From Alopecurus myosuroides (taxonomy: Eukaryota > Streptophyta > Magnoliopsida > Poales > Poaceae), in contig CM054060.1 in assembly GCA_028641055.1 (NCBI GenBank), positions 61,161,371 through 61,225,370 of the forward strand: a stretch of DNA of 64,000 nucleotides, read 5' to 3'. Of this stretch, positions 35,164-46,239 are shown one piece after another. The position numbers and the translations under genes were made by a program. The stretch's first letter is position 1, and each line of letters starts with the position of its first letter. The notes below the pieces were generated by a model. The model worked only from the letters and a program-made list of their open reading frames with translations, did not search any database and was not told where the DNA came from.

Positions 35164-35431
35164 GGGTGGAGCTGACTGTCGATGCGGACGGCGACGTAGA
35201 AAGGGAGGAGGGGGACGGCCTGGACATGCCGGAGCCCGACCTGCTGGTGGTTGCCTGCCCGGGCTGCTGCTGCCGTTGTCTCCCCCGACCGCCTCCTTGA
35301 GCTGCTGCTGCCGGCACAACCTTTGATGTGCCCATGGAGGCCGGCACTGGTCGGTAGACCGGTGGTGTTCTCGTTGCCGGCGGGAGGGCGCCTCTCCGCT
35401 CACTATGATCGTCATCGGCTACAATCCGTGA
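35164..35431 (+). pseudogene. Gene-like region, right part, with possible splice donor
   Basis: Continues the GC-rich stretch interrupted at 32347. In the frame that joins 32224-32347 it reads VELTVDADGDVEREEGDGLD and ends at TGA 35298-35300. Past that, GACAG|GTGAGCTCC at about 35431 is a good plant splice-donor match, which would make the exon mostly 5' UTR or use another frame. No downstream exon could be identified with confidence. Confidence 0.35.
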
Positions 35432-36999
35432 CAGGTGAGCTCCAGATCTTCTCCTCTGGTCTGAGCCATGGGCATGGTGCCATGGCTCTCCAGGGTGTTT
35501 GGTCCTTAGCTCGGATGAACTCCAGTTGAATATATCAAAATGTTGTGCCTCTTTACTCGAGATATTACTTTTCCAAAAGTTAGGCCTGATGATTACTTGG
35601 ATTAGGCCACAAATCAGCAGAAATTACTTTCTTATGTCAATTTAGGCGCTCATGTTAGCTGTAGTTGGTGGCAGTTTAGCCTTTGATGACTTTCAGTTGC
35701 AATCTTATCTTGCACGGGCACCATGACTGATGTGTAGATGTAGTTACGTTCTGCAGTAGCACAGGAATGAGATGTTTAGTCGTCGGTGAGAATCTTGATC
35801 TGACGTGTAATTCCCATATTTTTTACAAGACGTGCTTGGCGTGAAGATGCCACGGTGTTGTGTATCAGAAATAATGATGTACGTACTAGGTTGTTATCTT
35901 ACTCCAGGTGGTGCTTTGGTTTGAGACCCGGCCTGATTATTCCGGTCATGTAGTAGTAGTAGTAGTAGTAGTAGCAGTAGTAATGCTGGTGTCGTTGTCG
36001 TGGAGAACTAGGACGAGCTCGGTGTTTATGAACATTGGGAAGAGGCATCCGTTGGAGTTGTGTACAAGTATTGGCATGTGATGCAAAAAGGAAGATTATT
36101 TTGTTTGGAAGCATGGTGAATTAATGTTGTTTGAGTATCTGCTTGATCAGACTAGCATGGAATCTTGGCCTAAATAAAACTAGCGGTTGATTCTAGTGGT
36201 CGACGACGTGAGATGCGGCATGAAACAAACAGTAGCAGCGTTTTGCTTGTCAATGGAAGTCCCTCTCCATTTATATTATTGATTGATGAAAAGGCGAAGA
36301 AGCTTACTTGGTGTGTTGGTTTTGGTGCGTGTGCAGGTGAGGCTTTGTGGGAGCAGTGGGTAGTCGGAAGTGACGCCGGAGGGGCAGACTGGTCGTGTGG
36401 GGGAAGAAATCCCTGGTTCAGTCAGTGGAGGAGGGGCATGGAATTGTAGAGGGTAGGAGTGGAGGTTGGCCGGGAGGGAGGCATGGCATGAATGTGGCCT
36501 GGGGCTGGTATGTTTTGCTGAAGAATGGTTTAAAGCGATCACCGTTGTGTATGGTCATGCATGGGTTGTTTGAGTGGATTTGTAGTGGCTAGTGAGTTGA
36601 ATTGATCTGTGGTTAAGCATCACAAAGTTTTGGAAGAAAGCTAATTAACCTTAGCGTTCGTGCGTGCAGGATTGGCTTAAACTAATTAACCTAGCAAAGC
36701 AGGCATCGATGGATTTGGCTGCATGGCTTGGTTCTTTCTTTAAAAAAAAATGGATGGATGCGTTTGTTCATATGTCGTAGCGTCCGGTTGGTGAGGAGAG
36801 CAGATTATTGCTAGATAGAGAGCAAACCTGATCGATGCGTTTTTTTCGTTCCGAACATACTGTTGCCCCGTTTGATCGAAAAAAGGGAGCGAGCTAGCGA
36901 AGCCGTTCCGTCCATTTTTTTTTTCTCAGACACGTACGCGGGCGCACCACGATAGACTCCCTCTCTAGACTCGCACGCGCAGTAGGAAGAAGCATCTCT
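35432..36999. other. Intron-like or intergenic DNA
   Basis: T-rich, intron-like sequence after the possible donor. It holds a TAG/GTA trinucleotide repeat at about 35950-35981 and a CAG|GTGAGG junction near 36337. An open frame at 36213-36449 has no recognisable domain. 36600-36999 has nothing recognisable. Confidence 0.35.
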
Positions 37000-37053
37000 G
37001 AGATTTGTGCACGACGTGCAGATGCGGAGATTTGTGCACGACGTGCAGATGCG
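37000..37053 (+). repeat. 27-bp tandem repeat, two perfect copies
   Basis: GAGATTTGTGCACGACGTGC plus AGATGCG, twice in tandem. A further pair of GCGCTAGTTGTTCCGCT lies at about 37077 and 37124. The repeats sit about 270 bp beyond the 3' end of the MADS-box gene. They are likely recent slippage products. Confidence 0.8.
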
Positions 37054-37320
37054 AAGAAGCCTAGTACGTGCACACTGCGCTAGTTGTTCCGCTACTTTTG
37101 CGCGTACGTGCAGATGCGGAGATGCGCTAGTTGTTCCGCTGCTCTTGCTCTTGCCCATGTCGCTAGTTAAACTCCGACACTCCCTCTCGATCTAGCCTCG
37201 CACACCACATTTGCTCAGAGCAGCTACAACTCGCATGCACACGCGACTTGTCGTGAACAACTTCTTTGCGGTCGTTGCGGCTTGTCGTGAACACTGCATC
37301 GGTATAAGCACTGTGTGGCC

Positions 37321-38100
37321 TTAGACGGGAGGAAAAAAAGTACTCTCGGCCCACGGAAACTCCATCATGTTACCGGGCTGCATCACGAGATCGCCCCTGC
37401 TGGCGTCGACATTGTCATAGCTCCCCGCGCTCACGCTGTGGTTGCCATTGTACGGCGGCGCCAAGGCGTCAAGGTCATACCCGGCCTTGACCACCTCCAT
37501 GACCCATCCCTGCTGTGCGTGCGGAGCCTCCATCATGTTCATGTCGGGGCGAAACCCTGTCTCAGCGTAAGGCATCCAGGGATCATCCTTGACAGCGCTG
37601 GCCTGCAGCTGCAGGTGGCCACCGCGGTACACGATGGCGTCGTTGGCCTTCTTGGCAAAGTTTTCCGTGGTCCAGCCTAGGCTGATGACGTGCTCGATGG
37701 GGAGGCCCGAGAGGTCCGGGCGGCCGGCGGCGCACGCGGCCATGGCGCGGAGGAGGCGGAGCAAGGCCCTCGCGCTGGCGGTTGTCGTGCTGCGCCTTGC
37801 GCAGCTGCTCCTGCATCTTGGCCATGCGGTCCCGGACGTAGTCCTGCCGTCCATCTTCTTCTTGCACTGGTCGACCTCCGGCATGGACTTGTAGCGGTGG
37901 ACGGTGCGCATCGCGTCGGGGAGCGACGGGAACGCCTGCAGCGGCCCGTCCTGGAGCTGGATCAGCAGGCACACCTCGACGTCGCACAGGGTGGCCAGCT
38001 CGCCCGCCTTCTTCATCGCGCCCATGGTGCGCTTCTTGCCGGTCGACCTCCGGGTCGCGTCGTTCTCGATGTACGCCACCGTCACCTTCTTGCGAGCCAT
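37321..38100 (-). CDS. Type I MADS-box protein (AGL80-like, M-gamma class)
   Basis: A 259-residue DNA-binding transcription factor. Residues 1-60 are a type I MADS domain (MARKKVTVAYIENDATRRST, then KKAGELATLCDVEVCLLI), followed by MRTVHRYKSMPEVDQCKKKM, a phrase characteristic of the M-gamma/AGL80 group, and GLPIEHVISLGW further on. There is no K-box and no intron, as usual for type I. Relatives act in the female gametophyte and endosperm. I chose the ATG at 38100 because the family starts MARKK; an in-frame ATG 8 codons upstream is less likely. Oddity: residues 85-110 are out of frame with the family. The other frame over 37771-37848 reads DYVRDRMAKMQEQLRKAQ, the expected coiled-coil segment. 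Two opposite shifts restore the frame. The MADS domain also has unusual residues at 21 and 25-29. Function may be impaired. Confidence 0.85.
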   Translation of the reverse strand: MARKKVTVAYIENDATRRSTGKKRTMGAMKKAGELATLCDVEVCLLIQLQDGPLQAFPSLPDAMRTVHRYKSMPEVDQCKKKMDGRTTSGTAWPRCRSSCARRSTTTASARALLRLLRAMAACAAGRPDLSGLPIEHVISLGWTTENFAKKANDAIVYRGGHLQLQASAVKDDPWMPYAETGFRPDMNMMEAPHAQQGWVMEVVKAGYDLDALAPPYNGNHSVSAGSYDNVDASRGDLVMQPGNMMEFPWAESTFFPPV

Positions 38101-38190
38101 TGTGGACGAATGATCGATTCGCAACGGGAAATCTATAGAAGGTAGCTACAGATGAAGGTACTTACGTGTGTGTTACGAGATGAAAGGCAG

Positions 38191-38232
38191 GAGAGAGAGA
38201 GAGAGAGGATATATGGCCGGTGATTTTATATC
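38191..38232 (-). promoter_or_regulatory. Putative MADS-box promoter: TATA box and CT repeat
   Basis: On the minus strand GATATAAAATC (38232-38222) is a plausible TATA box about 125 nt before the ATG. A CT dinucleotide run (38208-38191) would lie in the 5' UTR, as is common in plant leaders. Based on position only. Confidence 0.45.
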
Positions 38233-39500
38233 TAGTACTGGAGCATATGCACCGGATGAGAAGATTACAGCCATGTATCAACGTGTGACTGGATTGGAAT
38301 GGAATTACTGTGACAGATACTATCGGATCGGTTGATTTAGTGGTGGTTAATGCATTCTTAGCTAGCATATCTTCTAGCCTTCAAAATCGTAGTTGTGTCC
38401 CTCGAGGATCATACTAGACGCTATCAATCTTGAGCGTTATGCTGAAACCAAATCTCCACACGTACTACTACATACACTGATACACAACGTCTTGGTCCTT
38501 TACACTGCACGCAGTTGTTGGTTCGTCCACGTACAATCACGACCAGGTTCACGAAGGACCGGTGCACGAGTAGAACGTATATTTTCGTGGTCCGTACGTG
38601 ACGCCGACGCAACGGGACAGCAACCAGTTGCACTAGTCGTTCTCGACAATTTCCATGTCTTGTGTCGATGTCAATCGATCCGAGTGGCAAGGCAACACGT
38701 ACTGGCACCACGGCGTGCTAGATAATCGATCCATCTGAGGCGACACGCGCCCACTTGCTTCCACTGCTCCCGATCATTCATGAACCGGCAAACAGTACGT
38801 AGCTAGTTAAGACATAAACCCATACCCATAAAGTGATCATCCATGTATAGCCATTTTCCGTTTCACAGAGGAGATCCATATGGTGACACTTCATGTCGGA
38901 AGGAGCAGCTCTGAAATCGATCTGACGGCCGGCAGCACCACCGCTCCCTAGCTGCAAGTTGAAGCAGGCCGTACTCCACGCTCACACGAACCCAATGGAA
39001 ATTCAGAAGAAATTCATTTCTGGAGCTCTATAAGGAAATTACCGCTTTGGTTTGCAGGGACACTTCGATGGACTCTTTATCAAACGCTACCAGAATCAAC
39101 TAAGTCGTCGTGTTAAATTTCAAAAAAAACAAACAAGTCGTCGTGTCGATATGTTCATCCATTGCATTTTGTCGGGCACAAGGCAAAGATCGTACCTCTA
39201 CAAAGATGATACATTGCCTTTTATTACAAAAATGACCCCGTGAATCATATTGCCAAAAATTGCCCCCCCCCCCCTCCCCCACATAAATTTTATTGTAAAA
39301 AGTACCTGCTGAGAGGATGAAAAGGCGACATGTTCCGCCTTACTTTCCGCCAGAGGAAGTGGTGGGAAATCACTTTCTGCTGAGTGAGTTAGCGATCACC
39401 TTCCGCCGACTAAAATGACGGGAAGTGACTTCCCGCACACTGAGCCGGTGGAAAGTCCACGTGTCTGTCTTTCACCCAAAGTAGACCGAATTGGATGACC
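38233..39500. other. Intergenic, nothing firm
   Basis: Upstream flank of the MADS-box gene. No gene recognised. A C run (39262-39274) and several TTCCGCC or CTTCCCGC phrases at 39330-39450 suggest an old repeat. No element ends could be fixed. Confidence 0.35.
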
Positions 39501-39509
39501 AATTCCCAA

Positions 39510-40545
39510 ATATTAATAATTTTCTCAATTTGAATCTATTTTTGCCTATTTAAATGCTTTTTGGTTGATTTTCTGAAACTAATTTAATTATGAAATACAA
39601 GTGTGTTCTCATTTTCTCCTAAATTTTTCAAAAATTAATTTAAATTATACAAGTATGATTATATGTAGTAGCCCACATAACATGTTATAACATTCAATCC
39701 CTACCTATGAATAATTTCACCGACGATTTTCACCATGTTTTCAAATAATTAAACAAAATGAAGAATAAAATATCGAAAAATAAAATCATTTGGCATGGAG
39801 TCATGTTATATGTACTAGTTTGTAAAGAGCAATGACAAACAGGGATTTTTACATATTTATAAAAACGTTCAGAGAGTGGACTAACATGTAGTACGAGAGA
39901 ATTCATGGCTTTTAAGCAAAACGATAATGCCATGGATATGTGATAATGTGATCATATTTGGCACAATGGTGAATCTAGCCATGAAATATTATAGTGCCAA
40001 AGCAGTTCCCATTTTGTGTTTAAAAAAATGTTTTTCATCCTTTAATTGCGAAGATAAATTTTAAGCAAGTGAATTAATAACCCCTGAAATGCCACCTTTC
40101 CATTTTTTCTCACAAGTAGACCATGTTTGATGGACATTTCTTAAGCATTAGGATTTTTTTTTCTCAATTTCTAGTTACTTTCACTCATTCAATGAGTTTT
40201 AGTCGATTATCCAAATGTAGTTAAAATTCCCAAAAATAATTTCAGGTGTCCAAATATGATTCTATGCAATAGCCAAAAAGGCTATTAAAAGATTCAATAG
40301 TACGTGTGAATATTTTTGTCGACTATTTTTACTTTGTTTTGAAATAAATAAATGAAGCAATTAAAAAAACATAATCCTTTGGCATCAAAATTATATATTT
40401 ACTAGTTTAAATAAAAATAATAAACATTTATTTTACATATGTATACAAAAACCTTCACAAAATGATCTACCATGTATGAATAGTCATACCTTTAGAGCCA
40501 AATCACTCGATAGGAAGAATTGTAAACTTCAGAAATAATGAATTA
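39510..40545 (+). repeat. AT-rich diverged direct repeat pair, offset about 600 bp
   Basis: Two diverged units follow the same order of phrases: TTCTCAATTT, then CAAGTATGATTATATG versus CAAATATGATTCTATG, then TTCAATCCCTACC versus TTCAATAGTACG, then CACCATGTTTTCAAATAATT versus ACTTTGTTTTGAAATAAAT, then TTTGGCAT...TACTAGTTT. Offsets between matching phrases are about 590-620 bp. No coding capacity. It could be an internal array of a DNA transposon. Confidence 0.5.
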
Positions 40546-40952
40546 ATAAGAAATAAATGATCTACCACTAGCACCAGCCTTATGGCTCTACGGCTACGCC
40601 TCTACTACATGTCTACAGCTGTACCATGTAGTCGATCGCTCAGTGCGTGTGCTCCGCCGCAACCATCATGCGCGTCGCCCGTGTCACATGCCGCACATGC
40701 GAACGGCGTCCGTCGCTTGTGACCCGAGCAGGCACCCCCCCATGCACTATAGTTTAACCGTTGAGTGAGAGGTTTACAAGTGTACGGATATGATTGGCAC
40801 AGTGTCCTTTTGCCATGGAGTGCTGTAGCGTTCATGCTGGATTGCTGGTTTAGCAGTGAGCGTCGCATTCCTGCCTGCCTGCACGATTCGACGCCCACCT
40901 GATCGACATGGTTTCGTCATTTAGGGCAACAGTGCACAGCAGACCCGGCTCC
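40546..40952. other. Left flank of copy B, no gene
   Basis: Mixed-composition sequence without recognisable gene. It is not present next to copy A, where a LINE occupies the corresponding position. Confidence 0.4.
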
Positions 40953-41040
40953 ATACTGTGGCAAATTATTGGTGTAAAAAATGGATGCATCCATGTGGGC
41001 CTCCAGAAGTCGCGGATGGGCAGAGGATGATTGGTCGCTG

Positions 41041-41243
41041 GTTCCGGTGCTAGCCAGCGGTCCGTCAGAAGAAGGTGGACTGGCCGTTGCCGGTTATGCA
41101 GGTGGTGAGCTGGGAGAGAAGGGGCATGTATCAGGGATCGACTACTGTAATCCTCGTTTGTACAGAATACTTTCTTGCAATGAAATTCAGGTGGGGACAC
41201 TCTCCCCCCCGTTGATCGTTCAAAAAAAAAAAAAAAAAAAAAA
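41041..41243 (+). mobile_element. 5'-truncated LINE tail with poly-A
   Basis: A 203-bp insertion ending in 22 A residues (41222-41243), flanked by a perfect 14-bp target duplication ATGATTGGTCGCTG (41027-41040 and 41244-41257). Copy A has the empty site with one copy near 3339-3352. The text before the tail (TTGCAATGAAATTCAGGTGG, CTCTCCCCCC) is typical of plant LINE 3' UTRs. No coding part remains. Confidence 0.92.
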
Positions 41244-43612
41244 ATGATTGGTCGCTGAGGGGATGGCGCGGTTGTGCCGAGTAAGTGTACGTGCCATCTG
41301 TTTTTTCCTTTTGTTGTACCCGTATTGTGCTTTCTGCGTGTGCAGCCTGCGGCAATTCTTTGCGGAAAAGTAAGAAGGCTTTTGCGCTGGCACTATTTTT
41401 CGCCCGGTGCGAATTCGTACTAGGACTCGCGCGCGCTGTAGACTCCTGCATGGGTCGGCCCATGTGGGCTGTTTTATTTTTCGCTTTTTGCTTGTTTTTC
41501 TCATGTTTCTATTTGTTTTTGTTTTTGTTTTTTCTTTTCCCCCGTATTTTTTAGTATGATTTTCTTTTTAATATGAACCATTTTCAATTTTTTGTTCATT
41601 TCAAAAATTGTTCAACATGCTTTAAAAATTGCTCATTTCAATATTTGTTTACTTTCAAAAAAAAAACCTGTTTTAAAATTGTTCACCGTTTAAAAAAATC
41701 ATTTAGAAAAAATCACCACTTTTAAAAATTATTCACCATTTTTATAAGTTGTTCTTTTCAGAAGCTGTTCAGATTTTAATATCTACATTTTTTTCAAATC
41801 TAGAACATTTTGCTTGTCTGAACGTTGCAAAATATATTTTCGAAAACATTTCTAGAAGTAGTAAAAAAAGTATAAGCAAAAATGTAGAAAGAAGGAAAGA
41901 AAAAAAAAACGAATGGCTATTACCTCTTACTAGGCAGCAATATTTCGGCGCGCCACCTACAGGCGGGGCGTTAGTAGGCCGGCCCATCCGGGGGCGGGGG
42001 AGCGAAATCGGATTTTTTTTTTCTTTTCTGTGTTCCTTTTTTTAGTTTTTTTCAGTAAAAAATTGTTCTATTTTTTTTGTTTTTCTTCATTATCGTTTTT
42101 ATGTGTATCTTTTCTGTTTTATATTTTGTTCAATTTTTTTGTCTAATTTTTTTTTTCAATTTTTTTGCTCAGACTTTTGTTTTACGGGAAAAGGGGCCAG
42201 ACTGTTAGTTGGCCGGCCCAACAGCACGGGCGGCATTTAGGAGCTCCCGCTTGAAGGGTGCATAGGGGCTCCCCTTTTGCGTGCCCCTGAACCGTGGGTG
42301 CGGGCCGTTGTTTCCCTACGGCCGAAAGCGAGTCTAGTTCATTCCGTTGAGCCATGGGCATTTTTGGGGCGTTCGGCCTAGGAGGTAACCGTGCCTGTGT
42401 CGGTGCCAGCGGGCGCGGCGCGAGCATTGTTTATTACGCGCAGCCGTGCGACGAGCTTAGATTTCGGTGCACTGTTAGCCTGCTAGCCCACGCAAGATTA
42501 GGGTCTGTGTCTTGCTTTTTTTTTTCTTTTTTTTTGCGAAACGTCTATGCCTTGCTTGGGTCACAGAGTGTATCGCGCGAGGCAGACCTGCAGTGACGGC
42601 GATGGATCGGTCGGTGAAACCACAAAATTCCGGTGTGGAAAGCGCCCGCCCGTGCACTGCTGGCTTCGATCTCGCTTCAGGTGTTCTTGGTCTCTGTCTG
42701 CCACCGCATCGGATTCTCCTTTGTTTCCTTGCAGACTGCAGGCCGATCATGCCGTCAGGCGTCATATGGGCACCGAGAGAGAGTTCTCGATCCCGGCTGA
42801 GCATTTCGGTCGAAAAACAGCATGCTTAACTCTGTAACCACCGAGTCGCTTTACCTACCAGCTCCGAAAGGCCATATATCGGCAGCAGGAAAAGCGACCA
42901 AGCACCTGGGTTCGGCCCTTAGCGCTGTCTGTGCGACCCAAATGGAAAGCCGTTTTACTTAGCAGAAAAGCGTATGCCAATCTTGGAGCAGGAGAGGTTG
43001 GTTTCATGCGTGCACCGATGGATCTTGCGAAAGGAGCGCACCCGATCCGGGTAGGCTGTGGCATTGGGGGACGCAGGATAAGGGTGTTGGAAATGGCATG
43101 ATAACAGGCGAGAGATAATGTAAGATACGGCCACTATTGGCCACTTAACAAGCAGGAGCAGCCACCACCGGCACGCAGCTCTTAATCTTGGTTTCTCTTC
43201 AGTTTCTTCCTTAGATCCAGCCCTCATAGCGAGGACTAATAAATGGATGTATAGCACGCGCGCGTCTCTTAAGTCTTAACAGTGCGACGGCATAGTTGAA
43301 CTGAATTTTAGACTGTACTTGCAGTAGCAGCGATCATTCAGACCGTGGGTGCTTACAGTAGCAGCGATCATTCTGCCAGGGTAGAATGGTTTTTGTTTTC
43401 TCGCAGCCGTTCATTTTCGGACCGAACGCACCCGAGTCGCCCCGTCCAGCCACTGAGATATCACACTTTTCAGAGGACAAACTGTGCAGCCACACCGTAC
43501 GTCGCGTCCCATCAATTAGCTCATCGCTCCATTCTGCACTTTTGCAAGCTCAATGACAATTAGTGGCATGTACTAGCTAGTAGTAACCTTAAGTTCCAGA
43601 GATCATCTAGTA

Positions 43613-43706
43613 CTCCCTCCGATCCGTAATTTGTGTCGTAAGCTGGTACAGAAGTTGCATGTAAGTAGTGCTACTCCCTCTGACACTTTTTTCGGAACGG
43701 AGGGAG
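43613..43706. mobile_element. Stowaway-like MITE, copy B
   Basis: Duplicate of 5998-6091. Starts CTCCCTCCGATCCG and ends CGGAACGGAGGGAG between TA dinucleotides. Its right end is closer to the Stowaway consensus than in copy A. Confidence 0.75.
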
Positions 43707-44708
43707 TAACATTTTACAGACATACGGAGATTTACGGTACCTTTTTGGGTCATCACTCGTCAGCTAAAACCAAGACTCGAGGGTTCATTTTTTCAGACAA
43801 ACCAAAGAGGACTCGATCGAGAGTTCGGACGCAACAGGACTCGTTCACTGTCAAAAGAAACCGGGTTTTCGTTCTATGCGGCCAAACGCCATATCCATTC
43901 TTAGTTTAACGGCAGGCCTTCAGTTTTAATATAGGAGTAGCAAGATTTAGTGCTCACGCAACTCAATTCACTGGTTACCACGCGCCTCACGGCACTGATG
44001 ACGAGCGAAAGCTTCTGCAGCCAGGACTGTGCGCCCTTTATCTGGCTAAAATAAAGTATAAAAAATGGAAATGGTATCTGTAGGTTATTTTAAGCAACTG
44101 CCAGTTATGTGCGCCGGTTCTCTTTGATCCTGCACTAATCTCTGATTGCTTTTCTTTATCTACGTAAAATCCTGAAATCTGAACAACCGTTTTAGGTAGG
44201 ATGGTCCAGTGTTCAATGAGAAGCCTACACACACGTACAGGTTACAAAGCTCACACACGACGCTGCAAATAGGGATTCACCAAAGAGGAATCCCTTTGCC
44301 TTGTAGTATAGCTGAGTGGCCTGAGGCTACAGCAGCCTGTCGGATCGCGTGGAGGTTGCTTCTATCCGCTTTGCACTATACTCGAACGCCACTGGCAACG
44401 CGCGCATTATTTGCATCCTGACTTGGCCGAAACCCAACCTAACAAACGGGAAATTTCGATATGTCGTGCAATAACTTAGAAGGGTGCTCTACAATTATAA
44501 TGCGTGTTTAGCTCGTTGCTTTACCTGACTGGATTATGCAGATTGCAGATAGCCTTTTCCATATACCGTAAAGAGATCAGATAACCCACCAAAAACAAAA
44601 CTGTGTCTTGTCATTTTTTTTAGAAAGGGAGGCAAAAGCTTTGCCTCATTCTATTGAATAAGAAGAAGTTTTACAGGAAATTGAACAGTTCAATACAAAG
44701 GGACTACT

Positions 44709-45696
44709 TATTGAATAATTAGGCATAATTTCCACGATTAATTCCAGAATATAAATCATGACAAAATAAGCTATTAACATGTGGAACTCGAACATACTAG
44801 ATGCAGCAGACAACATGAATAATAGCAACACGATCTCTCTAAACATGTAAACAGTAGACATGTTAAACAGACATATCAGGACACAGATTCCGTACCGATC
44901 GTTTGTAGTAACGTTGTTGATGACAACGTTGGCGATGACGGGTCGGAGTAGATGACGCTTGAGGGGACGGTACGCAGCACCGCCTGACTTGTTAGGCAGA
45001 CGAGCCGTCGTGGAAGCAGCGAGCAGTCGCGCGAAGCGCTTCCCAAAAACCTAATTCGCCCTCTCCCGTACATGATCACAAAGGCGACTGGTTCCGGAGA
45101 CCTGCTCTCCCGTTCGCCGGTGGAGTCCGGCGCGCGGGAAGGAGTAGAATACGGTGGCGGCGCAAGGAACGAGGTGTGGCAAAACCTAGATTGGTTTCGG
45201 TGTGTGTACAACGCCCACAGTGCGCGTATTTTATAGTGCGGTTCGGAAAACCCTAACGTGTGCGACGTGGGAGGCCCACGCCGCACGTCCGAGTCGGTTG
45301 CAGCACGCGATACGGGAGCGACCCGAACCGCCTCAGCTGTGACGCGTCCGTCACGACTACGAAATTGGTTTTGCAAAACAGCAAAATAAACATAAGTATT
45401 GTCTCGGCTCGAGGCTCGATTCACGATCGCGACGTGTCGAGACGAGCGAGCGGCGGAGGAGGAGGAGGAGGAGTGCGCGAGAGGCTCTCTTGTTCTCACT
45501 CACATACAATCCCTACAACACTCCACCTTATAAGGTGGTGTGCAACTCCTCAAACTTCCAATATGGGACTAAACTTCCCACTCCCACCACTCACTTTTAC
45601 ACATGGACCATTTTGAGATTTCAGGATTTGTCTATTGGGCTACCCACATATGGGCCCAATATTTCAGCACACTCATATGGGCCAAATATTACAACA
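44709..45696 (-). repeat. 3' LTR of the complete copia
   Basis: 988 bp. It is preceded on the minus strand by GGTGGGGGAT (polypurine tract) and starts TGTTGTAATATTTGG. Its outer end reads CAATA instead of CAACA, so the terminal CA has become TA. A multiple-base deletion relative to the 5' LTR lies near 45424-45460. Confidence 0.93.
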
Positions 45697-46239
45697 ATCC
45701 CCCACCAGATCTCAAATTCTCATTTGAAGATTTGCCAATCCTCGCTACTTGTTTATATACCAGTGTTTCAGCAGAGACTGTTAAGTTGAACTTCCGCCTA
45801 GAGCCTTAAGTTACATCTATCAGCAACTTGAACAATGGACTATGCCTTGAATTGCAAGTTTTGTGCCAATAGAGTTTACTCAAAGTTATAACTAGTACTT
45901 GGCTGCCAGTAGCCTACCCCGCGGGTGGAGCATATGCTTCATACTCCGTGGTCTCTTCATGCGTTTACTAGAGATCACCCAAATCTCATAGACTGCGACG
46001 TTTACAGTCGGACTCACATATGTGTGTTCTTTCAAGAATGCTCTGTAGGACAGCATCTTTGCTATGAATAGCCAACATAAACACATTAAGGCATGTTGCC
46101 AACCTGCCTTACAGCTCTTTGAGAGTTATGCATCATCACTTAGAGAGGGTTTACCAAATACTCTCCTCAGTCAAACCACTAGCTTGTTCTGCCCAGGTCC
46201 TAATTCACGGGATCTCCGATCACATAGGTTGGGTTACCA

